From contig JAEHOE010000002.1 of assembly GCA_016858145.1 (NCBI GenBank), positions 744,001-808,000 of the forward strand: DNA of 64,000 bases, read 5' to 3'. Source of the DNA: Edaphochlamys debaryana. Its lineage: Eukaryota > Chlorophyta > Chlorophyceae > Chlamydomonadales. Of the stretch, positions 11,001 through 21,900 are shown piece after piece. The notes under the pieces were generated by a model that did not search any database, was not told the origin of the DNA, and saw only the letters and a list, made by a program, of their open reading frames with translations. Made by a program: the position numbers and the translations under genes. Every line of letters starts with the position of its first letter. Position 1 is the first letter of the stretch.

Positions 11001-13033
11001 GCCAGCGCCCTGCACATCAACGAGCTCACCTCCCTCCCCCCCGAGATGGGCCGCCTCACCAACATAGAGGCGCTCTCCATCTTCAAGAACAAGCTGCGAA
11101 GCTTCCCGCCAGAGGTACGGAGGGGGGGGGCTGGCAGAGTGCTTGGTTGTCAATGCAGCGGCTTTCAGACGGGGGGTGTCTGTGGGGGAATGAGTGAGGC
11201 GCGTCGACGCGGGGAGGACCGCGGGGCTGATGAAGGGGCTTCTTGGGTTGAAGGTACACCAAGGCACACCAAGGAGCACGGCGGCGTGTAACGGGTTATC
11301 AAGGCCTGGGTTTGGTCTGGGCCGAGGCTGTTGCGCCCTACGTTGGTGGGAAAGCGTCCTCACTCAGCAGATTTCCCTTGATCCAACCCTGGATCTGGCC
11401 CTCCATCCGCCATGCAATGCAGATCGCGCTGGGCCTGGCGGGCGGCTGCACGCGGCTGGGGCTGTACGAGAACGAGCTCGAGTCCGTACCGCCGGAGCTG
11501 GGGGCCATGACTAACCTGCAGGAGCTGTGAGAAGGGGGGGCGGATGGGTTTTGGGGGGAGCGAAGTTTAGGGCGGGTGTGCAAGGGAGAGGGATGGGGGG
11601 AGGCGAGGCAGTATGGAGGATGGAAAGATGGGCCCTACACCAGCTTACACGCCTCAACCACCAAGCTGGCCGAACTGCAACAAGCTCACCCCACCCCTCC
11701 CGCCCCTTAGCGTCAAGCCCTCGTCCATCCTGACCCCCCCCTTCCCCCCATCCCCATCCCACTCCCTGTCCCCTCCCCCCCCCCCCAGCTGGCTCTACTC
11801 CAACAAGCTCACCTCGGTCCCCCCCGAGCTGGGCAACCTGTGCGAGCTGCGCCGCCTCTGGCTCGACCGTAACGCCCTCACCACGGTGCCCAAGGAGCTC
11901 AGCAAGCTCACGCGCCTGCAGGTGGGCCCGGGCTGGGCCCGGTGTGGGCCCAGACCTTCTTGGGCCTGGCGCGGGCCTGGTACGTTTGTTACGTTGTGCC
12001 GCCGCAAACACCTGCGGGCCGGGAGTGGCATCCTACTTGGACCGTGTGCCGTACGTACGTGATCTGATGTGCCGTGCCCGCATCTGCCGTACAGGAGCTG
12101 TACCTGGACCACAACCAGCTGGTGGAGCTGCCCGAGGAGCTGGGCAGCATGACTCAGCTGCGGCGGCTGTGAGTTGGTGGTCAGGGAGGGGTAGGGAGGG
12201 GGAGGCCGAGTGCGGAGGCTGGTGTGGCGTTGGTGAGTTGGGATGGGGACAGGCCGGGAGGACGTTGGCGGCAGGGGCTGCGGGGTATCGGCAGCGAGAG
12301 TGCGGGGCACTAAGGTGATAGCACCAGCCCAGGGCTGCAGACACTGGCTGCGGAACTCGTTTGCACGTGAGGCAGTCCTCGTGCTCGGCGCCTCGAGCTC
12401 CCTTCCAGGTCGCTCTTTCCTCTGATTGCTCCTCCCTCTGTACGACCCGTCCTCGATCCCCCCCTTCCCCCCCCCGCCCTCTCAGGTACCTGGAGGACAA
12501 CCCGCCGGAGCTGGTGCTGCCCCCCTCGGTGGCCGCACTGGCCTGCCTGCAGGTGGGGGGGCGGGGGGGTGGGGGGGACTGAAGGCACGGCATTGAGGGA
12601 ACGGGGCGGGGGGTGGGGTGCGGGTATTGCAAGGGTTCGCCTCACGACCATGCATGGGCGGCGGGGCGGGAGTGGATGGCGCTGGGAAGGGGGGAGAGGG
12701 GCTGGGCGCAGAAGGTATAAGCACGGGAGAAAGGGAAGGGGATCCCACATAGGACTGGAAGGAGACCTGGGCCCTGCCCTGACACGACCAGCCTTTGCCT
12801 TGCTAGCATCATGGCCCTTGCAGCGGTTCTGGCCTTCGAAGTTCCCTCTGCCCGCTCCAAGCCATGCCTTGCTGTCATGGTCCAACATTGCCTTGGCTGC
12901 CACGTCACTACCTACCCCCCGCCCCCGCTCCCTGAACCCTGTCGTCCCCTCCGTCCTCCCGCCACAGGAGAGCGTCGACTACGGCGTGTCCCCCGAGCTG
13001 GCCTTCAAGGCCGAGATGCAGACGTACAAGTGA
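8093..13033 (+). CDS. Leucine-rich-repeat protein, SHOC2/PIRL-like (14 exons)
   Basis: Exons: 8093-8167, 8537-8682, 8930-8998, 9356-9424, 9803-9940, 10124-10189, 10360-10431, 10603-10740, 11006-11114, 11423-11526, 11789-11921, 12095-12168, 12486-12552, 12968-13033. All phases agree, giving 441 residues. Residues 1-96 form a non-repeat N-terminus. From about 96 to 420 there are roughly 14 repeats of about 23 residues with consensus LxxLxLxxNxLxxLPxEIGxLTx (for example 'LWLSNNGLRTVPEEIARLTS'), the cytosolic SHOC2/plant intracellular Ras-group LRR class. No signal peptide or membrane segment is seen. Such proteins are protein-interaction scaffolds, often for small GTPases or phosphatases; the partner is not deducible. 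Most introns cut the same Leu codon of the repeat in phase 2 and most LRR exons are near 69 or 138 nt, so exons and repeats were multiplied together. TGTAA at 13842 is a candidate poly(A) signal. Confidence 0.88.
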
Positions 13034-15137
13034 TCCCAGATCCCATGGAGATCGATACACGACGCCAGCAGCCTTGGGATCCGCCCGGATGTGCGCCGTA
13101 CAAGCACGTGGGGGGCGAGGCGGCTGGGGCATGCAGCCTTGCGACCAACCGGCCTGCACCGCCGACATTGGATGTTGTGGGCCGGATGGGTGGGTGGATC
13201 AATCGGACCCGGGGCAGGCTGTCTCCACAAGCCAGAGAGGGCTGACTCTAGAAGGATGGAATGGACAAGGGAGACGGGACGTGAACCCAGGGGCGGAAGT
13301 GGCGCAAGGGGCGTCGGTACATATCTCTACGTGCCAAGGGGACCAAGGCGCTAGGCGGAACGACGGGCATGGTGGCCGTTGGAGGTCCTGGAGACTTGGC
13401 ATCCCGCAGCACACCGGGACAGGTCGCTCCGGGAGGCTGCCGGCTCCTGCACGAGGGGCTGAAGACCATTGTGTGGTCACCAGTCGAAGTACTGCAGCTA
13501 AGGATCGACGTCAGGGCGTACGAGCGCCGTACGATGCCGTCCCATACTGTGCATTGGGTGACAACGCAGAACTTGGAGTCTGAATGCGACTGAAATAAAC
13601 ACGCCGTCGGAGATAGAGTGAGGCACCCGGCGAGACCGTTTGTGGCCGTTTCAACTTGGTGGTGGTCATCTTGGTGGTTGGTGGTTGGTGGTTGGTCAGC
13701 TGTGCTGCATGGCGCACTGCTGCAGTGCTTGGCTGCTGGTCAGGGCAGCTGCTGCTGCGCTTTGGGTTTTCTCGGCGTGTGAAGGGCTGCTCGCATGTAT
13801 GAGCCGATGTGGGAGGTGTTGCCCTTGTAGGCGCTGTTGGTTGTAACCAGATGGGACTTGCGCGTGCACTGTAGGTGCTTGCGGAGTGGCGCCAAGGTCC
13901 GGACCCAAACGTTGCACCAAAGCGGTGATTTGCTGCTTGCACGCACGCTTGGCCGGCCGGCAGGTTGTGTTGTTGTGGTTGTGTTCGGTTTGCTGTGTGG
14001 GCCATGTTCTATTGACTATGGGGAGGGTACCCGGAAGCTCAGCGGCAGCTAGCTGTGCGTTTGGGACCTCGCTAGCTGGATTGGAGCTGAAGTTCGGGGT
14101 GCGTGGGGGGTACGGCTAGCTATCTCTGGCCGTGATGGCCTTCACGACGGGAGAGTGCCGGCTGCCGGGCGGGCCGGAAGTGCCTCGCAGTGCGGGGGCC
14201 CCCGCACCTGCTGCGCATGCGAAGGGCTGATTGATGGATGGAGGTTACGGGTCGCTGCCCTGTAGCCTTACATCTGCACCTAGCATGCCACCGCTCGCTC
14301 GCCGCAAGCACACCCAGCCGGCCGCCGCCATAGCTTGGAGTTCGCGGGATACACAAATCTTCCAGCCTGCACTCAACCCGCCCTCTCACACACACCCTGG
14401 AGCACCCTGGGGCTTCTTCCCCGCGGCCTGTCTGCTCACAACTGCACTTATACGTATCACGCGCCCACCCTACGCATCCTAAACACACCCTGGAGCACCT
14501 GCAAAGGGGGGAGCTACGCACGGGCGGACGCCGGCCGCACCCCGCACGAAACCGGCCAACTTTCGCTGTCCCCCGCCACCCTGACCAACCAGGATATATA
14601 GGCCCGGCCCGCTCTGCCCAGGCTGGCAACCCCGGGCGCCCTGGTGTGCAAGCTCCCGTGCAAGAAAGGCTTCTGCAGCCGTCCCAATCACCAGCTCCAT
14701 ATGCCGTACCGCCGTCAATGGCAGCAGGTACGCCGCTTTCCCCCGGCTTTCACTCAACCCACAAGTCTCCAACTCTCCATTGCGCCAACCGGCCTCTGCA
14801 GTCAGGCATACAGGCATACAGGCATTCACCCCGGCTGACGTGCTTCAAAGGCGCGCCCCTACATCCTGCGTACAGCCACCGGCACCCCGCTTTGATGGAG
14901 CCCCCATGCCCCCGCTCCCGCCCAGCCTGCGGCCGCCGCACATGCGACCAAAAGCGGCCCTCGCTCCAGCCACCCAGACGACCCAGTGCAACCCATGCCC
15001 GGGGCTCACTGACCACCTGACCGCCTGAAGCCCTCAAGATGCATGCATGCTGTTGTGCCATCGAACACGGAGCGCTTCCCGGCGGCCCCACGTCAACGAC
15101 CCGGACGTCAATAACTCTGCGGGCGGGAGGATTTACT
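13034..15137. other. Intergenic / 3' UTRs of convergent genes
   Basis: Between the convergent LRR and BTB genes. It probably holds both 3' UTRs (TGTAA near 13842 on +, and on - near 14268-14272). CACACCCTGGAGCACC is repeated near 14390 and 14484. No supported coding exon. Confidence 0.45.
13842..13846 (+). terminator. Candidate TGTAA poly(A) signal for the LRR gene
   Basis: TGTAA, the Chlamydomonas-type polyadenylation signal, lies about 810 nt after the stop. Long 3' UTRs are common in these algae. The motif is short, so chance cannot be excluded. Confidence 0.3.
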
Positions 15138-15262
15138 CCCCCGCTAGGCCTGCATCGAGGCCCTAGGGCTCCCCTAGGGCTCGCTCCCCTAGGACTCCCC
15201 TAGGACTCCCCCGCTAGGACTCCCCCGCTAGGACTCCCCCGCTAGGCCTGCATCGAGGCCCT
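15138..15262. repeat. Duplicated end of the BTB coding region with CCTAGGACTCCC tandem repeats
   Basis: The 27-bp block CCCCCGCTAGGCCTGCATCG... containing the last codons and stop of the BTB gene (15236-15262) recurs at 15138-15164. Between the copies are short units of 12-16 bp (CTAGGACTCCCCCG and CTAGGGCTC variants). The arrangement suggests slippage or unequal exchange right at the stop codon. Confidence 0.75.
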
Positions 15263-16792
15263 GAGCAGCTTCGCCGCCTGCTGCGGGCACTGCTCCCCAA
15301 ACGCCACCAGGGCGTCGGGGTCGAGAGCCTTGCGCTTGCGGACCGCATAGGCCCTCAGCCGCTCCGCCAGTTCCGTCATGTCGTGCGCGTCCGCCCACGC
15401 CAGGTCGGACAGCACGGTGGCGGGCGTGGACGCCGCCGCCAGCTGCGCCGTCAGCGCCGCCACCGCCCCGTCCAGCCGCAGCCGCCCCGCCAGCGCTGCG
15501 GTGGGGCGCAGCAGCCCAGGCGGCACTGACAGGAGCTGGACGCATGCCAGCCCCATGCAGGTGCCGTACATGTACGACAGCAGGTGCACGAAGGCGGCGG
15601 GGTCTGCGTCAGGCAGGGCCACCTCCGCAGCACTGCTCTCCACAAAACCGCTCGCAGGGGCCAGCGCCAGAGAAAAGTACTCCGAGCACGCCGCCAGGAC
15701 CGAGCGGTGCGCGTGGAAGGCCCTGTCCCCCACCCTCACCGTCACACCCCCGGCCGGAGCTGACGCGCCACTGCCACCGCTGCCCCCCGGGCCCTCCCCC
15801 GTTGCTGGAGGGGCGAGGAGGCTCAGCAGGCCTTCCGTGGTGGCAGTAGAAGGCATGGGCTCCTTCTGCTGCTGCTGAACTACCGGTACTGCTGGGGCAA
15901 AGTCCCCACTGATCAGCGCCAGGCTACCGTTCCGTAGGGCCGCGCCCAACAGCCCGCTCCACAGGAGGGCAATCTGAGCAGCGCCCTCCTGAGGGAAGCA
16001 GTCTCGCAGCAGGGTAGTGACATCGCCGTGCGCGTCCAGGCAGCGCAGGCTCGGGCCGTCGGCGATCAGCAGGCGGCCGCCACACACCGGCAGGAGGGCG
16101 GTGATCAGGCCGAAGCGGGCCGCTGTGTCGCTTCCGTCAGTGCTGCCCGCCTTCTCCCAGTCCCCCGCGACTAGCTCCACCCTGCCCTGGGGGTCGCCCT
16201 CCACGCGCACTCGGCACAGGGCCCTCCGGGTGGCTGTCCATAGCGTGCCGGTTGCGGGGTCGGGGGCGATTGCCCACCAGTCACCGCCACCGCTACCCCT
16301 CGGCGTACGCGCTCCCTCCAGAGTGGTCAACTCTCCGCTCTGAGTGTCCAGGCGACGGATGTGGCCCCAGTCAGACACCCATAGGCCGCCCACGCTGTCG
16401 GCGGCGAGGCAGCTGATGGTGTTCAATTCGACGACCGCCGCGCCCGCCCCCGCCCCAGCCGCCCCACCCGCCGCATTCCTCACTCGTGACCTCACAAAGC
16501 CGCGGACTTGGTTGCCGGCGCTGAGCTTGTGCACATCGCCGAAGGAGTGTTGGAAGAAGACCGCTTGGGTGGCGGGGTCGTAGCACGGGTGCCCTTTATG
16601 GTCGGAGTCTCTTGTCAGCATGGGCCCTAGCTGGAAGCCTCCGTCATTGCCTCCTGGCGCCAGCTCGTGGATGCCTCCCCCCTCCAGGAAGACCAGCGCT
16701 TGGTCGGAGCCGCCTCCAGGGCGGGGGCGCGACACCAGTCCCGCCGCCCTCCCGCCGCGGTCCAGTTGGATCGTGCGGCAGATTAAACTCAT
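15242..16792 (-). CDS. BTB/POZ protein with N-terminal beta-propeller-like region
   Basis: Single exon, ATG at 16792, 516 residues. Residues ~1-310 show repeated beta-strand blades (for example 'GGLWVSDWGHIRRLDTQSGE', 'GRLLIADGPSLRCLD', and a 'GSTDGSDTAARFGLITALLP' stretch like the D-G--ARF loop of NHL blades), so an NHL/SMP-30-type propeller is likely. A Gln/Ser/Gly linker (~310-345) follows. The BTB domain runs from about 347 ('VTVRVGDRAFHAHRSVLAAC', 'EYFSLAL', 'FVHLLSYMYG') to ~450, with a helical BACK-like C-terminus. BTB proteins usually dimerise and act as Cullin-3 adaptors; by that precedent the propeller would bind substrate. Intronless in an intron-rich neighbourhood, so it may have arisen by retroposition. 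Confidence 0.85.
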   Translation of the reverse strand: MSLICRTIQLDRGGRAAGLVSRPRPGGGSDQALVFLEGGGIHELAPGGNDGGFQLGPMLTRDSDHKGHPCYDPATQAVFFQHSFGDVHKLSAGNQVRGFVRSRVRNAAGGAAGAGAGAAVVELNTISCLAADSVGGLWVSDWGHIRRLDTQSGELTTLEGARTPRGSGGGDWWAIAPDPATGTLWTATRRALCRVRVEGDPQGRVELVAGDWEKAGSTDGSDTAARFGLITALLPVCGGRLLIADGPSLRCLDAHGDVTTLLRDCFPQEGAAQIALLWSGLLGAALRNGSLALISGDFAPAVPVVQQQQKEPMPSTATTEGLLSLLAPPATGEGPGGSGGSGASAPAGGVTVRVGDRAFHAHRSVLAACSEYFSLALAPASGFVESSAAEVALPDADPAAFVHLLSYMYGTCMGLACVQLLSVPPGLLRPTAALAGRLRLDGAVAALTAQLAAASTPATVLSDLAWADAHDMTELAERLRAYAVRKRKALDPDALVAFGEQCPQQAAKLLRASMQA

Positions 16793-17123
16793 TGCCGCAG
16801 TGCTCTATCGTACGGTGGTTATTCACAAGATGCCAACCTGCAAGAGCAAAAGAGGAGCGGAGGCAGTTGGCAGACCAGTGCATGTATGTACATGGCGCCA
16901 GCGGAAGGGGGAGAGGTCCGGCCGAGCTAGCCACGCGCACGTGTGTGTCAGCCGAGCTCACCTGTGCAAATAAACTCGGCGGGCGAGCGACTGGTCGAGG
17001 AAACGCGAAAGGTAGTAGTGAGCTGGGTCTGCTATCTTATGTTGATTGCGTCGCGGGAACGCCAAAGGCTTCTATCTTCTATACTACTCTCTAAAGAGAG
17101 CCCCCCCCTCTGCATGGGCACTG
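16793..17123. other. Upstream region of the BTB gene
   Basis: 331 bp holding the likely 5' leader and promoter of the minus-strand BTB gene. No recognisable element. Confidence 0.3.
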
Positions 17124-17480
17124 CGTGGTCGACCAACGCTTTCGCAAGCTTTCGACCCGCTGTAAACTCAAGTAGAGAGGCCATTTTGTCACATATCCAC
17201 GGGTGCCCTTGGGTGGGCGGCTGCGGCCCGCATTCGCTAGAACGTACCCGGAATGGGCGTGGTCGACCAACGCTTTCGCAAGCTTTCGGTCCACTGTTGA
17301 CTCATTTGAATAGCCTGTGCTTCCACATATCAACAGGTGCCCTTGGGTGGGCGGTTACGGCCCGCACTCGCGGGAATGGTCCCGGCATGGGCATGGTCGC
17401 CAACCGCTTTCGCCTGCTCAAGCCTACTTGCCCCTTTCGAACGCGTTAGCTATCATGCATCCGAGGGTGCCCATGTGTGA
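17124..17480. repeat. Three tandem copies of a ~135-bp unit
   Basis: Units start at 17124, 17259 and 17393. Landmarks: GTGGTCGACCAACGCTTTCG at 17124 and 17259 (diverged at 17393), and GGTGCCCTTGGGTGGGCGG near 17201 and 17336. The third copy is shorter and more diverged. Non-coding. Confidence 0.8.
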
Positions 17481-17552
17481 TCGAGGGGACTCGGTGCGGG
17501 CAGGGGTGCCCTGGGTGGCACTCACACAAGTCACAACCGGAGCTGAGAAGGG

Positions 17553-18262
17553 GGAAGGAGAAACGGGCGACGAGGGTGCGCGGAAAGCAAGGCCAGCAAA
17601 GTGCGACGAATGCACTGGCGAGAAACTACCCGCAACCCTGCTCTTGCGAGCTGAGAAGGGGGTTCACACGGGGAGAGAAGGAGCCAATGGGAGACCGGTT
17701 GGGCACCTGGGCGGGGGGGGTGGGGATGGGGAGGCGAGAGACACGCCGAGGAACAACACATGCGGCCTGTGAGAGATTACCGGTAACGTGCCCGAACGTT
17801 GTCGACCCTGCGCGCTTGGCTTCCTGTGCGAGGCAGGGGTCTCTGCTAGTCATCGATAACAAATACGGGGTGCGTTCGACAGTTCTTGCGTGGGGACGCC
17901 GATCACCTGGGGAGGCGAGAGGAAAGGGGGGGATTGAGGCTTGGACTGATATCCTGTACCTGGGACGCGCCCTCCCGAGGGCCACCGGACCGTCCACCGT
18001 GAGCAGGAGGTCCTCCCCTCCTGACCGCGTCCGCGCATACCGCTCCGTGTAGTGCTAGAAAGCCTTGCTGCTTGTGTGCTATGCGGGGGCTATGCCCACC
18101 TCCCCTCCTGACCGCGTTTTGGAGGGCTTCGTTGTGCTGCCTGGTAAGGTGACGCCGCATTAGGCTCGCAAGGGCAGGGCTGCGGATAGTTGCCGACCAG
18201 TGCAATCGTCACACTTTGCTGGCCTGCTTTTCGCTTTACTCGTCCCCCGTGTCTCCTTTCCC
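17553..18262. repeat. Inverted repeat with ~100-bp arms
   Basis: 17553-17652 and the reverse complement of 18163-18262 align along their length (shared cores GGCCAGCAAAGTG, GCACTGG and CTTGCGAGC), roughly 75-80% by eye, with a ~510-bp spacer. CCCCTCCTGACCG recurs near 18016, 18103 and 18260. This could be a foldback or MITE-like element or a long-hairpin transcript source. I see no coding capacity and no clear target duplication. Confidence 0.65.
18024..18100 (+). repeat. Dispersed ~77-bp repeat, copy A
   Basis: This block is the near-perfect reverse complement of 36842-36918 (core CTAGAAAGCCTTGCTGCTTG). Diverged relatives occur near 5624-5675 and 38345-38385. It is flanked on both sides by CCTCCCCTCCTGACCGCG. 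Confidence 0.8.
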
Positions 18263-18905
18263 CTCCTGACCGTGAGGTGACTGAGGTCCGAGGTCCAACC
18301 AAGCTTATTACAGTCGTCCCCCAATTGAGGGCTTGAGATCATCTTGGTCACCCCTGGTCAGATCATTATGAAGAGCGGCGTGGCAGGCGGTAGTCGCGGT
18401 ACAGGTACATCGCAGGAGTCAATGCCGCCGCAGTCCAGTCTTCAGCACCGCCACTGGCTTGCACGTCAGCAGGACGCCGGCAACAGCCGAACCCTGTGCG
18501 AACAACATCTCCTGCAGGCTGCAGCCGCCACAATAGGCCGCAAGGCCTTCACGTCAACCTCCAAGCAACCCCTCCCCGCAAACATCCGCCCAAGGAGCAC
18601 CGCACCCTGGGTGCCATGCCACACAAGGGGGCCCCATCACGTGCCTCCCCATGGGGCCCTTCCCACGCCACTGACTCGCTCCGGCTTCTGACGTGGGCCA
18701 GCTCCGTCGAGCTTGGGTCGTCCGCTCTTCCAAGAGCGCTGCCCTTCACCCCTACCTCCGCTCCGCTTCCGCCTTCAGGGCCTCATGAGTCCAGCGCCTC
18801 CAGCCTCCAGCGCCGAGCAGCTCACCCTGGGGCGGCAGCCCTTGGCGGCCCCACCCACCCGCAGCCTCCGCCTCCCAGGCGCATTGCACCACCGCCACCT
18901 CCCAA
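18263..18905. other. Downstream region of the alpha-kinase gene
   Basis: About 640 bp with no supported exon. It includes the likely 3' UTR of the minus-strand kinase gene; TTACA at 18308-18312 reads TGTAA on the minus strand. Confidence 0.4.
18308..18312 (-). terminator. Candidate TGTAA poly(A) signal for the alpha-kinase gene
   Basis: TGTAA on the minus strand, about 595 nt past the stop at 18906. Confidence 0.3.
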
Positions 18906-21900
18906 CTATCGCAGCCCGCCCTTGGGCGGCAGGCCGAGGCGCCTGCAGAGCGCGTTGCAGGTGTGGGTCTTGAAGAAGGCCGTCATGCCCGCGGGCCCCT
19001 TGTCCGTGGCACCGTAGCGGCCGGAGCGCTCAAAGTGGTGGATGACGGGGTCGGTGAGCGTGAAGCCGTCGGTGGAGTTCCACACGCCCTGTGGGCAGGT
19101 GGGGCCGAGGGGGTGGAGGGGCGTGCCAGGTGTGTTTCGGTGCGTGTCAAGCGGTGGGAGAGGTTGGGAGCGAAGGGGGGTGGAGGGCTCCACGGGCACA
19201 CGCTCTTACAAGGCGGGCGGGGGCATTGACCACCTGGCCAATACTTCTAGACTGGCGAAGCCTGCTTCCACCGCAGCGACCTGACCTGCAGGTCGCAAAC
19301 CAGTATGCGCTGTTCGACCCGCATGCGCTATCACAAGGCAGTCGGAGACGTGGACCAACCCGCCATGACTCCAGGCTGGCAGGGGCCCGTCCTCCCTGCC
19401 CCAAGCCCTCACCTGCAGGTCGCACACCAGCTTGCGGTGCTCCGTGACCACATAGCTGGGGGAGGGGGGGCGAAGAGGGAGGGACAGGGGGACGAAAGGC
19501 ACGGGTTGTCGATAGGGGCAAGGGAAGCATGGCCCACGGGAGGAAGGACGTGGACGGATTCGGGGTAGGGCACGGGGAATGGACGCCCCTGGGCCCAGTG
19601 CCCATCCGCCCGAGCGCTCCTCCTCCGCCGACCAGACTCCGCCGCCGTCCCCGCCCCGACCCCCCGCCCCCGAAGTACGAGAAGGCCTGCGGCACGGCGT
19701 GAACACGAGCCCCAACCCAGCTGCCCTGAGCCCCTCTCCAGCACCCCTGTCCCCGCCCCCGCCCCCGCCCCCGCCCCCGCCCGGCCTCCGCCCCCGCACC
19801 TGAAGTGCGAGAAGGCCTGCGGCACGTCCTCGGTGCGCGGCCCCGACTCCCCCTCGTCCCCCTCCTCGTCCTCGTCCTCCTCCGCGATCACGCCCAGCAG
19901 GGACGCGTCCACGGGGGCGCGGGGGCCGCCCCGCACGCCGCCCGCGTTGTTGTTCCTGCGTTGGAGGGGGGTGGGCGGGCGGGGTGGGGCCGGGTGGGAG
20001 GGGGCGGGTGGGGGCGCGGGGGTGCAGGGGTGGAAGCAAGGCAAGGGCCCGAGGGCCGCAGCATCGCTCATGGGTCACAGATGTGTAGCCAACCCAACCT
20101 CTCACGTCAACGCCCACCCGCCACCCTCCATCCCACCAACGACCAACCGCCAACCACCCACCACTTGACGAACTGCCCCTCGAGCTCCTCCTCCACCAGC
20201 ACATCCAGCACCCCGCTGGCGGCGGCCGACAGGTACTGGTCCACAATGGTGTAGACGTAGCAGGGCAGGAAGCGGACCTGACGGGGGGGGATGGCGAGGG
20301 AGGAAGGGGACGGGAGGGGGGGAGGGTAGGCAGATGGAAGGGGCGGCGAGGGACGAGGGGTGCATGGGGCCAAGGCACGAAGCGCTACAGCGGTAGCGAG
20401 GTTGTATGCAGGCCGGGGTCTGTCCGGCGCTCCGCACGCACCTGCCACTCCGGCAGGCCCTGCAGGCGGCGGTTGAAGAGCTGCGCCAGCTCCTCCGCCT
20501 CGCCTGCGGATGGGGGGAGGGGGTAACATGGTAACCCATAAGCACTCACAGGCTCATTCTCCTCTCCTGTCCTGTCCTGTCCTGTCCTCAGAACTTGCCC
20601 CACCCTGTGTGTTGCAGCAGCCCCTCTTCCAATGCCCCCTCTCGACCCCCCCCCTCACGTGCACCCGCCCCCACCCTGCGTCTTGCAGAAGGTCTTGTGG
20701 AAGTCCGCGGAGCGCATGTGCTGCTGGTAGCGGGTGGACTTGGCCACCAGGCGGGGGCCCACGGCCAGGGCGCTGTAGCCGTCGTGGGACACCACCTCTG
20801 GGGGATGGGGGGTGGGGTGGGAGGGTAACACGACATGAGAGGGGGCGGGAGGCAAGCACAAGCACCCTTGTCGCTTCACTGTGCGTCCTCCACCATTCCG
20901 TGCCTTTTAGCATGCGCCCTCGAGTATGCCCAGACGCACACGCACCCGTGCACTGGAACACCACCCGCTCCGCCCCCTCGGCGAACTTGTGCTTGGCGTG
21001 CGCGATGCCCCGCTCCAGGTTGGGGTAGACGGCCTGCAGCTGCCGTACGATGTCGTGTGCGGCGTACGGCACCTCGACCATGCGCTTGGCGGAGAGGTCG
21101 TACTGCTTCCGGCTTAGGCACCTGCGGGGAAGAGGAGGTTGGAAACGTCATGTGGGGGAAGGCGGAACGGCGATGAAGCGACTGGGGTACTGGACGTGAC
21201 CTCCAAACCAAGCCAAGTTTTCTGACCATACCACCCACCTCTTGAAGGTCAAAGCCGCATCCTTCCCCTGACGGCCCCCCACAACGCCCACCTCTTCGGC
21301 CCCACGTATATGTCCCACAGCGCCCCGTCGACTCGGTCCCGCTCCGCGTACGCCTGCCGCTCGCCCCTTGTGCCGATGTCGGTGCGCAGCGTGAGGCCGG
21401 GGCCCGCGGACTCGGTGCGCAGGGTGGTGAGCGAGGAGGTGAGCGAGGTGAAGGCGGTGCGGAGGCAGTCGGCCGACAGGCCCAGTTTCTGAAGGGGGAG
21501 AGAGGCGGGGAGGGGTCGAGGTAAGAGGGTGGGGAGGGGTGCGTGGTGATGGCGAGGACAGGGCGCGCGAGCCTGAGCCAATCACCAGCAGCTCTAGCTT
21601 GCGTCGCCCGTCCTTGTTTGGTGGAATGCGTGGTACCAATGCGGTGATGCCGATGCCTGCTCTCGCCTTCTCCCAACCCCTCCCCCAACCCCTTCCTAGC
21701 CTCCTCCCCCTCCCTCTTCCTCTCCATCCGCCTCTTCCCGTTCAGCAACAAACACCCCCTCTTCCCCCTCCTTTCCCCCCTCCCCCCCCCACCTGGAAGC
21801 TGCTCCGCGGCAGCGCCCCCGCCATGCGCCTCAGCACCTCGTAGTCCTCCCCGGGGGGCCCGAAGGCCACGGTACCCACGAACACGCGGTCGCGGCCCAG

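Noticed and set aside
14120..14629. 169-codon minus-strand frame between LRR and BTB genes
   Set aside because: No recognisable domain, no splice context; likely 3' UTR or spacer.
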